Shown: positions 16,993 to 26,358 of the stretch, in pieces
Layout: every line of letters begins with the position of its first letter
Position numbering within the stretch: position 1 is the first letter of the stretch
Assembly: GCA_023150835.1 (NCBI GenBank)
Contig: JAKLKB010000014.1
Coordinates: 1 to 64,000, forward strand
DNA length: 64,000 nucleotides
Direction: 5' to 3'
Source of the DNA: Myxococcota bacterium
GTDB taxonomy: Bacteria > Myxococcota_C > UBA6777
Program-made: the position numbers and the translations under genes
The notes under the pieces: model-generated
Told to the model about the DNA's origin: nothing
Databases searched by the model: none
Seen by the model: only the letters and a program-made list of their open reading frames with translations

Positions 16993-18999
16993 ATGCACGC
17001 TCCCTCTCCAAAAGAAGGGATCAGGCTTTTCTTTTTGGCCTTCCTTACGCTTTACCTTGAACTGGCCCTGATCCGCTTCACCAGCGCCGAAGTTCTCTAT
17101 CTCGGCTACTTTTCTAACTTCATCTTGATCGCTGTCTTCTTGGGGATCGGCCTTGGGTTTCTCTCTTTTCACCGCGAATGGACCTTTTTTCAATACGTCC
17201 CCCAACTGCTCCTTTTGTTGGTCGCTTTTGTTGTCACAACACATATCGACGCCACCTACTTGCGCGAACATATCGGACAGCTTTTTTTCGGACATCGTGA
17301 AACACCGTTTGACCTTCCTCTGTGGTTCTGCTTACCTTTTTTGTTTCTCTTGGTCGTTTTGATCTTTTTCGGTATTGCCCAAGAAACAGCACGTGTTTTT
17401 CACCTCTTTCGTCCGCTTACTTCTTATTCGATCGATATCGCTGGCAGCCTCGCAGGGATCGCCGCTTTCACCCTCCAATCTGCCCTTGCCCGCCCCCCCT
17501 ACGAATGGTTTTTATTTGCCGCTCTGCTCTTGCTTTTGTTTCGCCCCAAACACTTGCATTGGTTTAATTCCTTCGTCATGGGGGCGGGGCTTATTCTGAT
17601 CGTTTTCGCTTCCTCTCCCAAACACTTTACCCGCTGGTCTCCCTACCAACGCATCGAAGTTTGGGAGATGAAATCCCCCGCCAAAGGTTATCACCTTTCA
17701 GCCAACGGCATCGGTCATCAAACGATGCAACCCGTCGGCACAAAAGAAGCCTTTTACTTTTTTCCTTATAAAAAGCTTCCTCAATTTCATCCCACACAGC
17801 GATACGAAAACGCTCTCATCATCGGCTCTGGCTCGGGAACAGATGTCTCCTATGCCCTCAAACACGGTGTGCGCTCCATCGATGCCGTAGAGATTGATCC
17901 AGAGATCCTTGCCGCAGGAAAACAATTCCATCCCAATCGACCCTATGCCGATCAAAGAGTACGTACTTTTGTCACGGATGGGCGCGCTTTTATGGAAAAA
18001 TCAACGACAACTTACGATCTGATTCTTTTTGCCTTGCCCGATTCTCTTGCGTCACTTTCTAATTTCGCAAATATCCGACTCGAATCATTTCTTTTTACTG
18101 TGAATTCTTTCCAACAAGCCAAGCAAAGGCTTAAACCCAACGGCACACTGGTTCTTTACAATTATTACCGAAAACGATGGCTGATCATCAAGCTCGCCAA
18201 AATGCTTGAGCAAGTCTTCGGGCATCCTCCTGTCGTGGTTCACTACGGGAGCGGACTCGCTGCCTTGGCGATCGGCCCCACACTCCAAGGCAAGCCCATC
18301 CCACCCAAAAGAGTTGACTTGGCAACCGACGACTGGCCCTTTTTGTATATGCAGTACGCGACATTACCTCCTGTTTACCTTCTCATTATGTTCATGTTCG
18401 TCGCTTTCGGCGTTTTTGGAGTCTGGTTGTGCGGTGAGGCCAAACCTTCGCAAGCCAAAGAGTATATGCCTTTTGCTCTGATGGGTGCTGCTTTTCTTTT
18501 GCTCGAAACCAAAAGCATCGTCCAATTTTCTTTGTTGTTTGGCGCAACTTGGCTCGTCAATTCATTGGTCTTTTTTGCGATACTCTCCTCCGTCTTGTTT
18601 GCCAATTTTATCGTTTATAAAATCTCCATCAAACGTTCTTCACTTCTTTTTTTGTTGCTCTTTTCTTCTCTCCTCTTACAATACTTTCTTCCAACTGAAA
18701 CGTTGCTTGCAATTCAACAATTCGAATTGCGCTACGTTTTTGCATCGCTTCTCTTTTTTGCACCGATCTTTTTTGCGAATTTGATCTTTGGCTATTTTTT
18801 CAAAGACACAAAAGTCGGCCCGTTGGCTTTTGGATGGAATATCATCGGCACCATGATCGGTGGTGCCTTCGAATATTCCTCCCTGTTGTTTGGATACAAA
18901 ACACTTACCCTGTGGGTCATCGCGCTTTACCTTGCCTGTTTTGTTTGGCTTTTCTATCACCCCGCGCCTCCCGCTCAACAAGCCGATGCGACTTCTTGA
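16993..18999 (+). CDS. Integral membrane spermidine-synthase-like protein
   Basis: A 668-residue fusion of two membrane blocks around a soluble methyltransferase-fold domain. Several transmembrane helices occupy residues 8-205. A spermidine/spermine-synthase-like domain follows at about 270-425: YENALIIGSGSGTDVSYALK (glycine-rich nucleotide loop), IDAVEIDPEILAAGKQF and RVRTFVTDGRAFM, with FALPDSLAS at the catalytic-loop position. Further helices cover about 455-660. Such membrane proteins are widespread, and most have no proven polyamine activity. The ATG at 16993, with ggagg five bases upstream, is preferred to an in-frame ATG 39 codons earlier. Base composition is visibly more T-rich than in neighbouring genes, which may indicate transfer or simply the hydrophobic content. 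Confidence 0.78.
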   Translation: MHAPSPKEGIRLFFLAFLTLYLELALIRFTSAEVLYLGYFSNFILIAVFLGIGLGFLSFHREWTFFQYVPQLLLLLVAFVVTTHIDATYLREHIGQLFFGHRETPFDLPLWFCLPFLFLLVVLIFFGIAQETARVFHLFRPLTSYSIDIAGSLAGIAAFTLQSALARPPYEWFLFAALLLLLFRPKHLHWFNSFVMGAGLILIVFASSPKHFTRWSPYQRIEVWEMKSPAKGYHLSANGIGHQTMQPVGTKEAFYFFPYKKLPQFHPTQRYENALIIGSGSGTDVSYALKHGVRSIDAVEIDPEILAAGKQFHPNRPYADQRVRTFVTDGRAFMEKSTTTYDLILFALPDSLASLSNFANIRLESFLFTVNSFQQAKQRLKPNGTLVLYNYYRKRWLIIKLAKMLEQVFGHPPVVVHYGSGLAALAIGPTLQGKPIPPKRVDLATDDWPFLYMQYATLPPVYLLIMFMFVAFGVFGVWLCGEAKPSQAKEYMPFALMGAAFLLLETKSIVQFSLLFGATWLVNSLVFFAILSSVLFANFIVYKISIKRSSLLFLLLFSSLLLQYFLPTETLLAIQQFELRYVFASLLFFAPIFFANLIFGYFFKDTKVGPLAFGWNIIGTMIGGAFEYSSLLFGYKTLTLWVIALYLACFVWLFYHPAPPAQQADATS

Positions 19000-19062
19000 G
19001 CAGAGAAAAAATGCGCCTCTCCTCTCAACAAGCCATGCGACTTCTCGATCAGAGAAAAAATA
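18973..19062 (+). repeat. About 51-bp direct duplication spanning a gene's stop codon
   Basis: Two imperfect copies. The first contains the last nine codons and stop of the gene ending at 18999; the second lies in the spacer and differs by one deletion and a few substitutions (shared core tcaacaagcc, then atgcgacttct, then cagagaaaaaat). It fills most of the spacer between this gene and the convergent gene ending at 19093. Confidence 0.85.
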
Positions 19063-19092
19063 GCACCGCTGCTTTCTTTGCACGTCAAGACT

Positions 19093-20727
19093 TTATCTTT
19101 GATTTTTGGGTGCCACCGAACGTCGATAGAGCTGCCAAGGCCCAACGTGGTACCACAAACGATACGGAAACGCCGAATGCCACGCGTAGGCCGAAGACTC
19201 TTTGCGCAGCAGGACAAACGGATAGGCGTACCCAAAGCGCACGTCATCAAAACGGCTCCAATCCCACTCAAAGTCCCGAGGCGTGGGAGGCAACGCCAGA
19301 TCAGCACGCATTTTCACAGGGATATTCCAAAAAAATCGAGGAAACGTCACGGCCAAAACACCGCCTTTTTCGGCTTGGATGTACGCACCAAAATGCAGAT
19401 ATGGTGCTGTCCTCATCCACGATCCTCCCCGATCCACCGCAATATACAGCAATCTTGAACGCGGCGGGATCGCGATCATAACCTTTTCAAAAGACCGAGC
19501 CTCCCGATCAAATCCCCACAAATGATACCAAGCTGTCGCGATGCTCATCCCTACAATCAGGCACAAGATCCCCATCCATCCGCGCCCGATGCGCTCGCGT
19601 GAAACACAAGCACCCAACAACGGCAACAATGCACAAGCCAAGAATAAATGGCGAAAATGTAAGAACTTTGCCGTTTTTGTGTGCGCTGGTAAAACAAAAT
19701 ACAATAGCAGGTTCAACAACGCATACACACAAAGAATCCGACCCCATCGCCGACGCTCCGCTACGTTCGCCGCCTGTTCTCCTTCTGTTTCACGCTCGGC
19801 GTTGTTGTACTCTGCTTTGTTCTCTCCCACCGCAACGTCCCGAAATCCTTCGCCTCCCCCCCCACTCCATTGCCTCCGATCGAGCGAATCGTCCGAAGAA
19901 TCGGCCTCTTTTCGCCAAACTCTCCAAACCAAGCCCAAGACACCACACACCCAAACCAACAACAACAACAACTCACTCGGATCGCGATATCCGCCCAACA
20001 ACGCATCGGGAAGATGACGCAACCGAAACCCCAACGAACGCATCCCCAACGCCCCATATCCCGTAGCACCCGACTGAAACAGCAACCATAACCCTCCAAG
20101 CAGCCACATCGGAAACAACCACACCACACCACGACGCGCCACTTCGCGCTCACCAAAACACCACGACAACACCAAAGCCCCCGCCAAAAACGCCATCCCG
20201 TACACATGCGTCAATGCAACACACAACCCCAACGCCAGCGCTACACACGGACTCCACCTCCCCACAACGCGCCGCGATAACCACGCCCACAAAACCAACA
20301 CCAGACCCACCGCCAAAAGAAAATTCACAAACCCCCAAAAAAAGGGCCGACTATACACCAGCGGGTACGTCAACAAGACCCATCGCGGATCTCCCCCACG
20401 CACCGATAAAAAAGCCCAGACCCCCAGCGGATACGACAGCAAAGACAAAAAAACCACCAACCTCCCTGAAAACTCAAGCGAAAAAACAAAAGAAAAAAGA
20501 TATGTCAATGCGTATGGTCCCCAATAAAGTGTACGCCAACCATCCAACATATAATAAGAAGAAAAGTCGAAAGATGGTTCTCCAAAATGTTTCAAAATCG
20601 AAACCACCGCCAAATGTTGCGGATGATCCGTCATCGGCAAAAAACGAAAAACCAAAACAGGCAACAACAACAGCCACACACTCGCCAACAACCCCACTCG
20701 CCCCCAGACCCAATGTTTTTGTTGCAT
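19093..20727 (-). CDS. Polytopic membrane protein, possible glycosyltransferase-C family
   Basis: A 544-residue integral membrane protein with about ten hydrophobic helices. The first extracytoplasmic loop after helix 1 carries an acidic-histidine motif (FLPMTDHPQHLAVVSIL), the arrangement of GT-C-fold, lipid-linked sugar glycosyltransferases where an acidic residue near helix 1 is catalytic. A hydrophilic stretch at about 265-315 (DSSDDSLDRRQWSGGGGEGF) separates the last helical block. The final 130 residues form a soluble, probably periplasmic domain rich in Phe, Trp and Arg. I cannot assign a named family. The ATG at 20727 has ggagag upstream and is preferred to the longest frame. It is followed on the same strand by no close gene, but shares orientation with the similar gene upstream (127-bp gap). 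Confidence 0.6.
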   Translation of the reverse strand: MQQKHWVWGRVGLLASVWLLLLPVLVFRFLPMTDHPQHLAVVSILKHFGEPSFDFSSYYMLDGWRTLYWGPYALTYLFSFVFSLEFSGRLVVFLSLLSYPLGVWAFLSVRGGDPRWVLLTYPLVYSRPFFWGFVNFLLAVGLVLVLWAWLSRRVVGRWSPCVALALGLCVALTHVYGMAFLAGALVLSWCFGEREVARRGVVWLFPMWLLGGLWLLFQSGATGYGALGMRSLGFRLRHLPDALLGGYRDPSELLLLLVWVCGVLGLVWRVWRKEADSSDDSLDRRQWSGGGGEGFRDVAVGENKAEYNNAERETEGEQAANVAERRRWGRILCVYALLNLLLYFVLPAHTKTAKFLHFRHLFLACALLPLLGACVSRERIGRGWMGILCLIVGMSIATAWYHLWGFDREARSFEKVMIAIPPRSRLLYIAVDRGGSWMRTAPYLHFGAYIQAEKGGVLAVTFPRFFWNIPVKMRADLALPPTPRDFEWDWSRFDDVRFGYAYPFVLLRKESSAYAWHSAFPYRLWYHVGPWQLYRRSVAPKNQR

Positions 20728-20854
20728 CGATCCTCTCCACGCTTTTCTCAACACACCCACTCACTCGCCTTACAACAACGGACCGCCCACACAGGCCAAA
20801 ACAAACGCTCCCTCGCGCAACCCACAACATCCGATCTTTCCACACCAACTCCGA

Positions 20855-22558
20855 TCAATGCAACGGCGGACGGCGATCTTTTCTCAGCCGACAACTTCGC
20901 TCTAACCAACGATATTTCACGTCATCGCTGCCTTGGTGTCCCACACAGTGCTGTTTTTTTTCCGCAATCTCCGTCGGGAGTGGCCACCGCAACGGGCGAA
21001 ATCGAAAGTCCACAGGCGGGTGCGCGATGTGCTTTGTATGATGACACCACACATACACCGCTCCTTTCGACTTTTTCGCAAACAGCACGATCTCGCCAAT
21101 TCGCTTTTCTTCAACAAATCCTCGATGTTCGAGATATGTACGAAAATAGGGTGACGCTCCCTCTCTCCACACGATATGCGTGACATGGCGATCCAGCTCT
21201 TCAACCCCCAGCCAATCAGGCAAACGCACACCATACATCGGGATCGGACGATGTAAAAAAGTATAACCGCCCGAAAAGGCCAACGAATTGACGGCCATCC
21301 ACACAGCCTTGATATCTTGGCGAAAAAAAATCTCCTTCGCCATCACCAGATCCGCACGACGCTCCAAAAAACGAAACGGCAAGTATGTGATCCGCCCTTT
21401 TGCACGCAAAAGATCCCACTGCCTCGCATCGTAAAGCTGATCTTGACTTGGCAGACGATTCAAGATCCCCAAGATCGCCACCACGCCAAGCCCCACTCCC
21501 ACCACACCCCGCACCCACCGCGCAGAAACGCCCAAACAAAAAGCCCCCAACAACAGCCACAACGGGATCGCCGTAAAAACAAAGCGATATTCCTTGTGCG
21601 CGATCAAACTGTGCGGTACCACCACCAACAACACACCCATCAACACCACCCAGCCCCACACAGGCCGCAGCACCAACACCAACAACAACACCACACCGAT
21701 CATCCCAAGGCTTGCAACACCCAATCCCCACAAAAAATACCAATACGGTTCCACACCAAACCCGCTCGCCACACCATGCGCCACATTAAATTGCACTCCC
21801 GCAAGATACGAATGCCACCATCCCCCCCATGTCACCGCATCCAACGCTCCCACTCCCAACAACACCACGCTCGACGCTGCACACAGATGCAAACGCACAC
21901 GCCATGATGCCGATGCCATCGCAAATACCGCAACCCCCAACACCAACGGAGCCAATTGCACACGCAACCCCAAACACGACCCCAAACACAAACCCACTCC
22001 CCACGCCCTTTTCACGGACTTCTCGTCCCACCCGATCCCCAACGCCAAAAACAACCACCCCGTCGCCACCATCCCCGGCAACGGCTTGTGCGCGAACACC
22101 ACCAACTCATACCAAAATCCACCCAACAACAACGCCCAACACGCCGCCTTTTCCCCACCATAGCGCCGCGCAAACATCATCATCCCCACAGGAATGCTCA
22201 TCGAAAAAACACAAAAAACAAACTTGATCCAAAACAAGTAAATATCGGGTCGATCCCACCCCAGCGCCTTCAACGGCCACAACAACACCGCGATGCTCCC
22301 CGCCAACAACCAAGAGCGCGTCCCATAACGATACTCCCACGGCACGATCCCATACCCAAAAACCACCCGATGCCCTTGCTCTAGGTACTGAAACACTTCG
22401 TCAGGATGCAACAAAAAGTCCCCCACCCAAGCCACCCACACACGCAACACAAACGCCAGAACCAACAAACCAATCATCCCAAACTTCGCATCCAACGCAC
22501 GTTCCCTTTCCCGTTCACAACCACCCAAACGCTCTACATCCACAGCATCCGCACACAT
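20855..22558 (-). CDS. ALG9/PIG-B-like mannosyltransferase (GT22-type), membrane
   Basis: A membrane protein of about 567 residues with roughly ten helices. Right after the first helix it has FLLHPDEVFQYLEQGHRVVF, then YGIVPWEYRYGTRSWL. The HPDE followed by fG.g..pWEw.....RS pattern is the hallmark of the GT22 family (ALG9, ALG12, PIG-B), which transfers mannose from a polyprenyl-phosphate donor at the membrane's outer face. Bacterial members occur sporadically; acceptor unknown. The start is uncertain: I use the ATG at 22558, but a TTG at 22591 or an ATG at 22477 are possible and none has a perfect ribosome-binding site. It is divergent from the esterase-like gene at 22710, sharing a 118-151-bp promoter space. 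Confidence 0.72.
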   Translation of the reverse strand: MCADAVDVERLGGCERERERALDAKFGMIGLLVLAFVLRVWVAWVGDFLLHPDEVFQYLEQGHRVVFGYGIVPWEYRYGTRSWLLAGSIAVLLWPLKALGWDRPDIYLFWIKFVFCVFSMSIPVGMMMFARRYGGEKAACWALLLGGFWYELVVFAHKPLPGMVATGWLFLALGIGWDEKSVKRAWGVGLCLGSCLGLRVQLAPLVLGVAVFAMASASWRVRLHLCAASSVVLLGVGALDAVTWGGWWHSYLAGVQFNVAHGVASGFGVEPYWYFLWGLGVASLGMIGVVLLLVLVLRPVWGWVVLMGVLLVVVPHSLIAHKEYRFVFTAIPLWLLLGAFCLGVSARWVRGVVGVGLGVVAILGILNRLPSQDQLYDARQWDLLRAKGRITYLPFRFLERRADLVMAKEIFFRQDIKAVWMAVNSLAFSGGYTFLHRPIPMYGVRLPDWLGVEELDRHVTHIVWREGASPYFRTYLEHRGFVEEKRIGEIVLFAKKSKGAVYVWCHHTKHIAHPPVDFRFRPLRWPLPTEIAEKKQHCVGHQGSDDVKYRWLERSCRLRKDRRPPLH

Positions 22559-22709
22559 CCGCCTCAACAAAAAATCTTGCGTTCTTTTCAATACGTTGTG
22601 CTATGGTGAACACCTGTAAAAGACCTAGCGGCGGACGAGAAACCCCAAACAAAGCACCCATCGCCGAGCTAGAACCAAGTCCCGTATCCTACGCGAAGGA
22701 GGTCGCTTT

Positions 22710-23831
22710 ATGCAACGACAACGCTTTTGGCTTGTATGCTTTTTTTCCCTGTTTTCGGCTCTTTTGTTGACTTCATCCGCTTGTAGCACCGGTCCTGCCG
22801 AAGATCCCATCAAACTCCCAACCTTCCTCACCGAAGAATACAACGAGATCCCCACCGACGGTCGCACCCTTTGTTCTCGCGGCGGAAAATACGCCTTCTT
22901 TGTTCGCAAAGGCAGCGTCAACAAGGTCGTGATCGACTTTGAGGGCGGCGGCGCTTGTTGGAACGCCTTCACTTGCTCGATCAAAGATGCCATCTTCAAA
23001 GACAGCATCGACAACGTACGGAAACTTCTCAAGGATGGCTACGACAAAGGCATCTACAACACCAAAGACGAGCGTAATCCATTCCGCAACTGGTACCATG
23101 TCTTTATCCCCTATTGTACAGGCGACTTGCATTGGGGCGACAACGACGTGGAATACACCACAGACAAAGGCGAAAAGTTCACCATGCGCCATCGCGGCGC
23201 AGTCAACGCACGCGCCGCACTCGATTGGGTGAATGCGAACTTTAGTAAGCCCGAGGATATCTTTATTACGGGATGCAGCGCAGGTTCGTATGGTTCGATC
23301 GGTTGGTCGGGGCATATCGCAGAGCATTACAAAAAATCCAAGATCTACCAAGTCGGCGATTGCGGCGCAGGCATCGTCACGCGTTCGTTTATGAAAGAAA
23401 GCTTTCCTTCGTGGAAAGCCGAAAAAGTCATCCCCACATGGATCCCGGGCCTTGCCCCCGACAAGTTCGATATCACCGAGCAAGATCTCGGCGTCCTTTA
23501 CATCAACGTCGCGAATCACTACAAAAACCATCTCTTCGCCCAATACAACACGGCCTACGACGAGAACCAATTGTTTTACTTCAACGCGATGGGCGGCGGA
23601 AACAAGGACGAGTGGAACAAACAGATGCGCACGATGATCGACAAGATCAAAACATCAGCCCCGAACTTCCGCAGCTTTATCGCCAAAGGCCAAAAACATT
23701 GCGTCGTCCCCTACGAAGAATTCTACACCTACGAAGTCAACGGCACCAAGTTTCACCAATGGGTGGCCGATCTCGTCAGCGGAAAACAAGTGCCCCACGT
23801 CTCTTGCGAAGGCGAATCCTGTAAGCCCTAA
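22710..23831 (+). CDS. Pectinacetylesterase/Notum-family secreted hydrolase
   Basis: A 373-residue exported alpha/beta-hydrolase. The signal ends LLLTSSAC, a weak lipobox, so either a lipoprotein or a secreted protein. Family motifs: FEGGGACWN (77-85, oxyanion loop), the nucleophile Ser190 in TGCSAGSYGS, and the C-terminal His in AKGQKHCVVPYEEFYTY. Conserved cysteines probably form disulfides. Members deacetylate pectin in plants or remove palmitoleate from Wnt in animals; bacterial substrates are largely unknown, so only carboxylesterase activity is predicted. A strong aggagg lies eight bases before the ATG. It is divergent from the mannosyltransferase and followed by a minisatellite. Confidence 0.85.
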   Translation: MQRQRFWLVCFFSLFSALLLTSSACSTGPAEDPIKLPTFLTEEYNEIPTDGRTLCSRGGKYAFFVRKGSVNKVVIDFEGGGACWNAFTCSIKDAIFKDSIDNVRKLLKDGYDKGIYNTKDERNPFRNWYHVFIPYCTGDLHWGDNDVEYTTDKGEKFTMRHRGAVNARAALDWVNANFSKPEDIFITGCSAGSYGSIGWSGHIAEHYKKSKIYQVGDCGAGIVTRSFMKESFPSWKAEKVIPTWIPGLAPDKFDITEQDLGVLYINVANHYKNHLFAQYNTAYDENQLFYFNAMGGGNKDEWNKQMRTMIDKIKTSAPNFRSFIAKGQKHCVVPYEEFYTYEVNGTKFHQWVADLVSGKQVPHVSCEGESCKP

Positions 23832-23856
23832 CCACCGCCTTTTACGCAACGAATAC

Positions 23857-24062
23857 GCACGTCTACCGCCTCTTTCACCACGAACACACGCATCTACCGC
23901 CTCTTTCACCACGAACACACGCATCTACCGCCTCTTTCACCACGAACACACGCATCTACCGCCTCTTTCACCACGAACACACGCATCCACCGCCTCTTTC
24001 ACCACGAACACGCACGTCTACCACCTCTTTCACCACGAACACACGCATCCACCGCCTCTTTC
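23857..24062 (+). repeat. About 31-bp minisatellite, seven copies
   Basis: Consecutive copies start near 23857, 23890, 23921, 23952, 23983, 24012 and 24045. Each contains ctaccgcctctttcaccacg with occasional substitutions and two-base length differences. There are no spacers between copies, so it is not a CRISPR. It lies between the stop at 23831 and the next start at 24207; the remainder of that spacer shows no gene. Confidence 0.9.
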
Positions 24063-24206
24063 TCTGTTCTTCGCATCCTTTCTCGTTCACGCGGCACGCC
24101 GATCTTGCACCGCTCGATCACCCGCACTATACTCTGCCGCGATCAGGGACACCCCATCGCATCCCGTCCACAAACCCCCATCAGACGGGGAACACAGGAG
24201 GCACCC

Positions 24207-24917
24207 TTGCCACGAAAAGTCGCACCTGACGATCCCACACGGATCTATCAAAACGATATCTTCGAACGTATGTCGCGCTCGCATCCCTACGAACCCCTGT
24301 TTGCTTTTATCCCCACCATCCTTGGGCTTTCGATCTGGATGATCGGCTGGAGTCCGATGGCTTGGTATGTGAACCTTGGCTTGATTTCGATCGGCTTGTT
24401 TTATTGGACTTTTATGGAATATATGCTCCACCGCTATCTTTTCCATTACGAAGCCAAAAGCTCGATCGGCAAGCACATCATGAAGCTGATCCACGGCATC
24501 CATCACCAATTTCCCAACGACACTGATCGTCTGGTGATCCCGATCGGTGCGTCTTTTTTGTCTGCGCTCGCCTTTACGTTGATTTATTACACCCTCACAG
24601 GCGGCAACCTTTGGGCAGTTCTCCCTCTTTTCATCGGAACTGCCTCTGGGTATCTGAATTACGACTGGACGCACTACGCAACCCATCACGTCAAACCCCG
24701 CTTCTCATGGGAAAAAACGCAGCGCCGTCGCCACATGCTCCACCACTTCAAATATCCCGATGCCTGTTTTGGCGTAAGTACGGGCTTGTGGGACTGGGTG
24801 TTTCGGACTCGCGAGATCGATGCTGAAAAAGCCGTAGCAACGGGCAAGATGCGCGCTTATCCAAGCGAAAACTGGAAGATCCTTGACAATACACCCAACC
24901 CTAGCGAACACGCATAA
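24207..24917 (+). CDS. Fatty acid hydroxylase/sterol-desaturase superfamily protein
   Basis: A 236-residue membrane di-iron oxygenase. Histidine boxes: HRYLFH (about 72-77), HGIHHQ (93-98), HYATHH (148-153) and HMLHHF (169-174), the eight-histidine arrangement of the superfamily (PF04116). Four hydrophobic helices are visible. The closest architectural relatives hydroxylate C-2 of fatty acids in sphingolipids or glycerolipids; the substrate here is not determined. The start is the TTG at 24207, because aggagg lies five bases upstream; an in-frame ATG at 24105 has no ribosome-binding site. The next gene, on the other strand, is a fatty acid desaturase, suggesting a lipid-modification neighbourhood. 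Confidence 0.85.
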   Translation: MPRKVAPDDPTRIYQNDIFERMSRSHPYEPLFAFIPTILGLSIWMIGWSPMAWYVNLGLISIGLFYWTFMEYMLHRYLFHYEAKSSIGKHIMKLIHGIHHQFPNDTDRLVIPIGASFLSALAFTLIYYTLTGGNLWAVLPLFIGTASGYLNYDWTHYATHHVKPRFSWEKTQRRRHMLHHFKYPDACFGVSTGLWDWVFRTREIDAEKAVATGKMRAYPSENWKILDNTPNPSEHA

Positions 24918-25160
24918 TACGAAATCCGCCCGTTGTGTGATCGTAAAAATGTAGGGTCAACCCCCCGTGGCTGCCCTAGAATAGGGCGGTTCGCGAACCG
25001 CCCCTACATCATGCGATCATACCTTACGCGGAGATCGTATCATACGAAATCCGCCCGTTGTGTGATCGTAAAAAGGTAGGGGCAGCCCCCTGTGGCTGCC
25101 CTAGAATAGGGCGTCTACAGCGAGTCGTGTAGACGGATCACACGTCTCTCGGATATCAGA
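24918..25160 (+). repeat. Two tandem copies of dispersed repeat R1
   Basis: Two copies of about 120 bp, each opening atacgaaatccgcccgttgt, followed by gtgatcgtaaa, a gtaggg(g)tca/gca core, a hairpin made from gcagccccctgtggctgc, and a cctagaatagggcg stretch. The first copy has an inserted palindrome (ggcggttcgcgaaccgcc). Related sequences occur at 39029, 43137 and 55991. They fill the whole space between two convergent genes, so transcript termination or mRNA stabilisation is a possible role. Confidence 0.88.
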
Positions 25161-26234
25161 TTATACGGCGACCTGCGGTGCGGTTTCAGAAACCAAAGCA
25201 GCGGGGATGGGACGTGTGCGTACACGAAGAAAGGCCATTAATTCTTCTTTGGTTCGGGAAGGTTGGCCGACATCCACATAAATCTCTGCGAGTTTATCGT
25301 AGCGACGGAACATCAAAAGCCCCCAGACACCGACAAAATCGATCCCATGAAAAACGATCGCGTCTTCTTTCGCGTATTGATCGAGGCTTTCTTCGAATTC
25401 CACAGGAAGCTCTGTCCAATGGCGACCGGGTTTGAGATGGTGTCCGATGTGGTAGCCGTCATTAAAGCACCGCTGGTTATAGCGGGAATTGATCGATGTA
25501 ATGCTGTTGCGGTAGCAATTGGCCGGATCTGCGGGGTCAATAAAGGCGTGTTGTCCCCAATTTCCAGCCATCATCACAAAACGGCAGATCAGAAAAGGGA
25601 TGATCCAAACCACCAACGTAGCGTAAAAGTTCACAAAAGACATCGCGATCACAAAGGCATAAAAGCCCAACTCACCAATCAACATCAAGCGCAACATTTT
25701 GAGGTGACCGCGTTTGTAGTGGTAGCGCGCCATCTCCAAGACCGAGAAAAAGAAGAAGCGCAAAAAATAGCGAAGGAAATGCAAGGGGTTGTCGCGTTCA
25801 AAGCGCATTGTAGAACTCAGGTCGTCGGGAAGATTGTTCTCGGGATGGTGCATACCGATGTGATGGGCGTAATAGGTCTCAGGCGTCTCTCCAAAAAAGG
25901 GACTCAAGACCCAAGGGATGTAGTGGTTGAGCAGCGCATAATCCCGAGTAAACAAGCGTCGATGGCTGGTGTTATGAAGCATCAAGATAAAGCGATCCAT
26001 AAAGAAGAAGACGTTGAGGATCAGATACGCAGCCCCAAGCCACCAACGAAAGACACCCGGGATGTAAAGGATCGCAGCAAAGGGCAAGATCAACACGGTG
26101 GCTTGAAGGCAAAATTGCGCGAAGGGTAGATCGCGTGGATCTTTGATCATCGACAGCAAAGCCCGATCGATGGGACCATAATGCTCTTTGGGTTCATAAC
26201 GCGGATCATCGATCCGAAGGGGTGGGGTGGCCAT
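25161..26234 (-). CDS. Membrane fatty acid desaturase
   Basis: A 357-residue membrane di-iron desaturase. Histidine boxes: HNTSHR (88-93), HHIGMHH (about 124-130) and HIGHH (about 264-268), with several hydrophobic helices (residues 45-80 and 150-220). This is the acyl-lipid/acyl-CoA desaturase fold (PF00487), which inserts a double bond into fatty acyl chains and needs an electron donor. The ATG at 26234 has aggag six bases away. The donor is not identified; a cytochrome b5-like protein is encoded at 42889 but is distant. It precedes YceI on the same strand by 124 bp and may share its regulation. Confidence 0.88.
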   Translation of the reverse strand: MATPPLRIDDPRYEPKEHYGPIDRALLSMIKDPRDLPFAQFCLQATVLILPFAAILYIPGVFRWWLGAAYLILNVFFFMDRFILMLHNTSHRRLFTRDYALLNHYIPWVLSPFFGETPETYYAHHIGMHHPENNLPDDLSSTMRFERDNPLHFLRYFLRFFFFSVLEMARYHYKRGHLKMLRLMLIGELGFYAFVIAMSFVNFYATLVVWIIPFLICRFVMMAGNWGQHAFIDPADPANCYRNSITSINSRYNQRCFNDGYHIGHHLKPGRHWTELPVEFEESLDQYAKEDAIVFHGIDFVGVWGLLMFRRYDKLAEIYVDVGQPSRTKEELMAFLRVRTRPIPAALVSETAPQVAV

Positions 26235-26358
26235 GCGCTGCTCCTATTCTTTCGAGAACCATTTTGCGGCGCGCAATCCTAGCGAAACCCCTTCCATTGG
26301 TCAAGCAAAGCGCATATCCCCCGCCTCTTTTGCCTGTCTCTACCGAATCCCGCGATCT

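Noticed and set aside
20214-21041. Plus-strand frame inside two membrane protein genes
   Set aside because: Composition of Pro/Thr/Arg/His is a mirror of the minus-strand coding; no homology pattern.
23857-24062. Possible CRISPR array (about 31-bp repeats)
   Set aside because: Copies are directly adjacent with no unique spacers and no cas genes nearby; it is a minisatellite.
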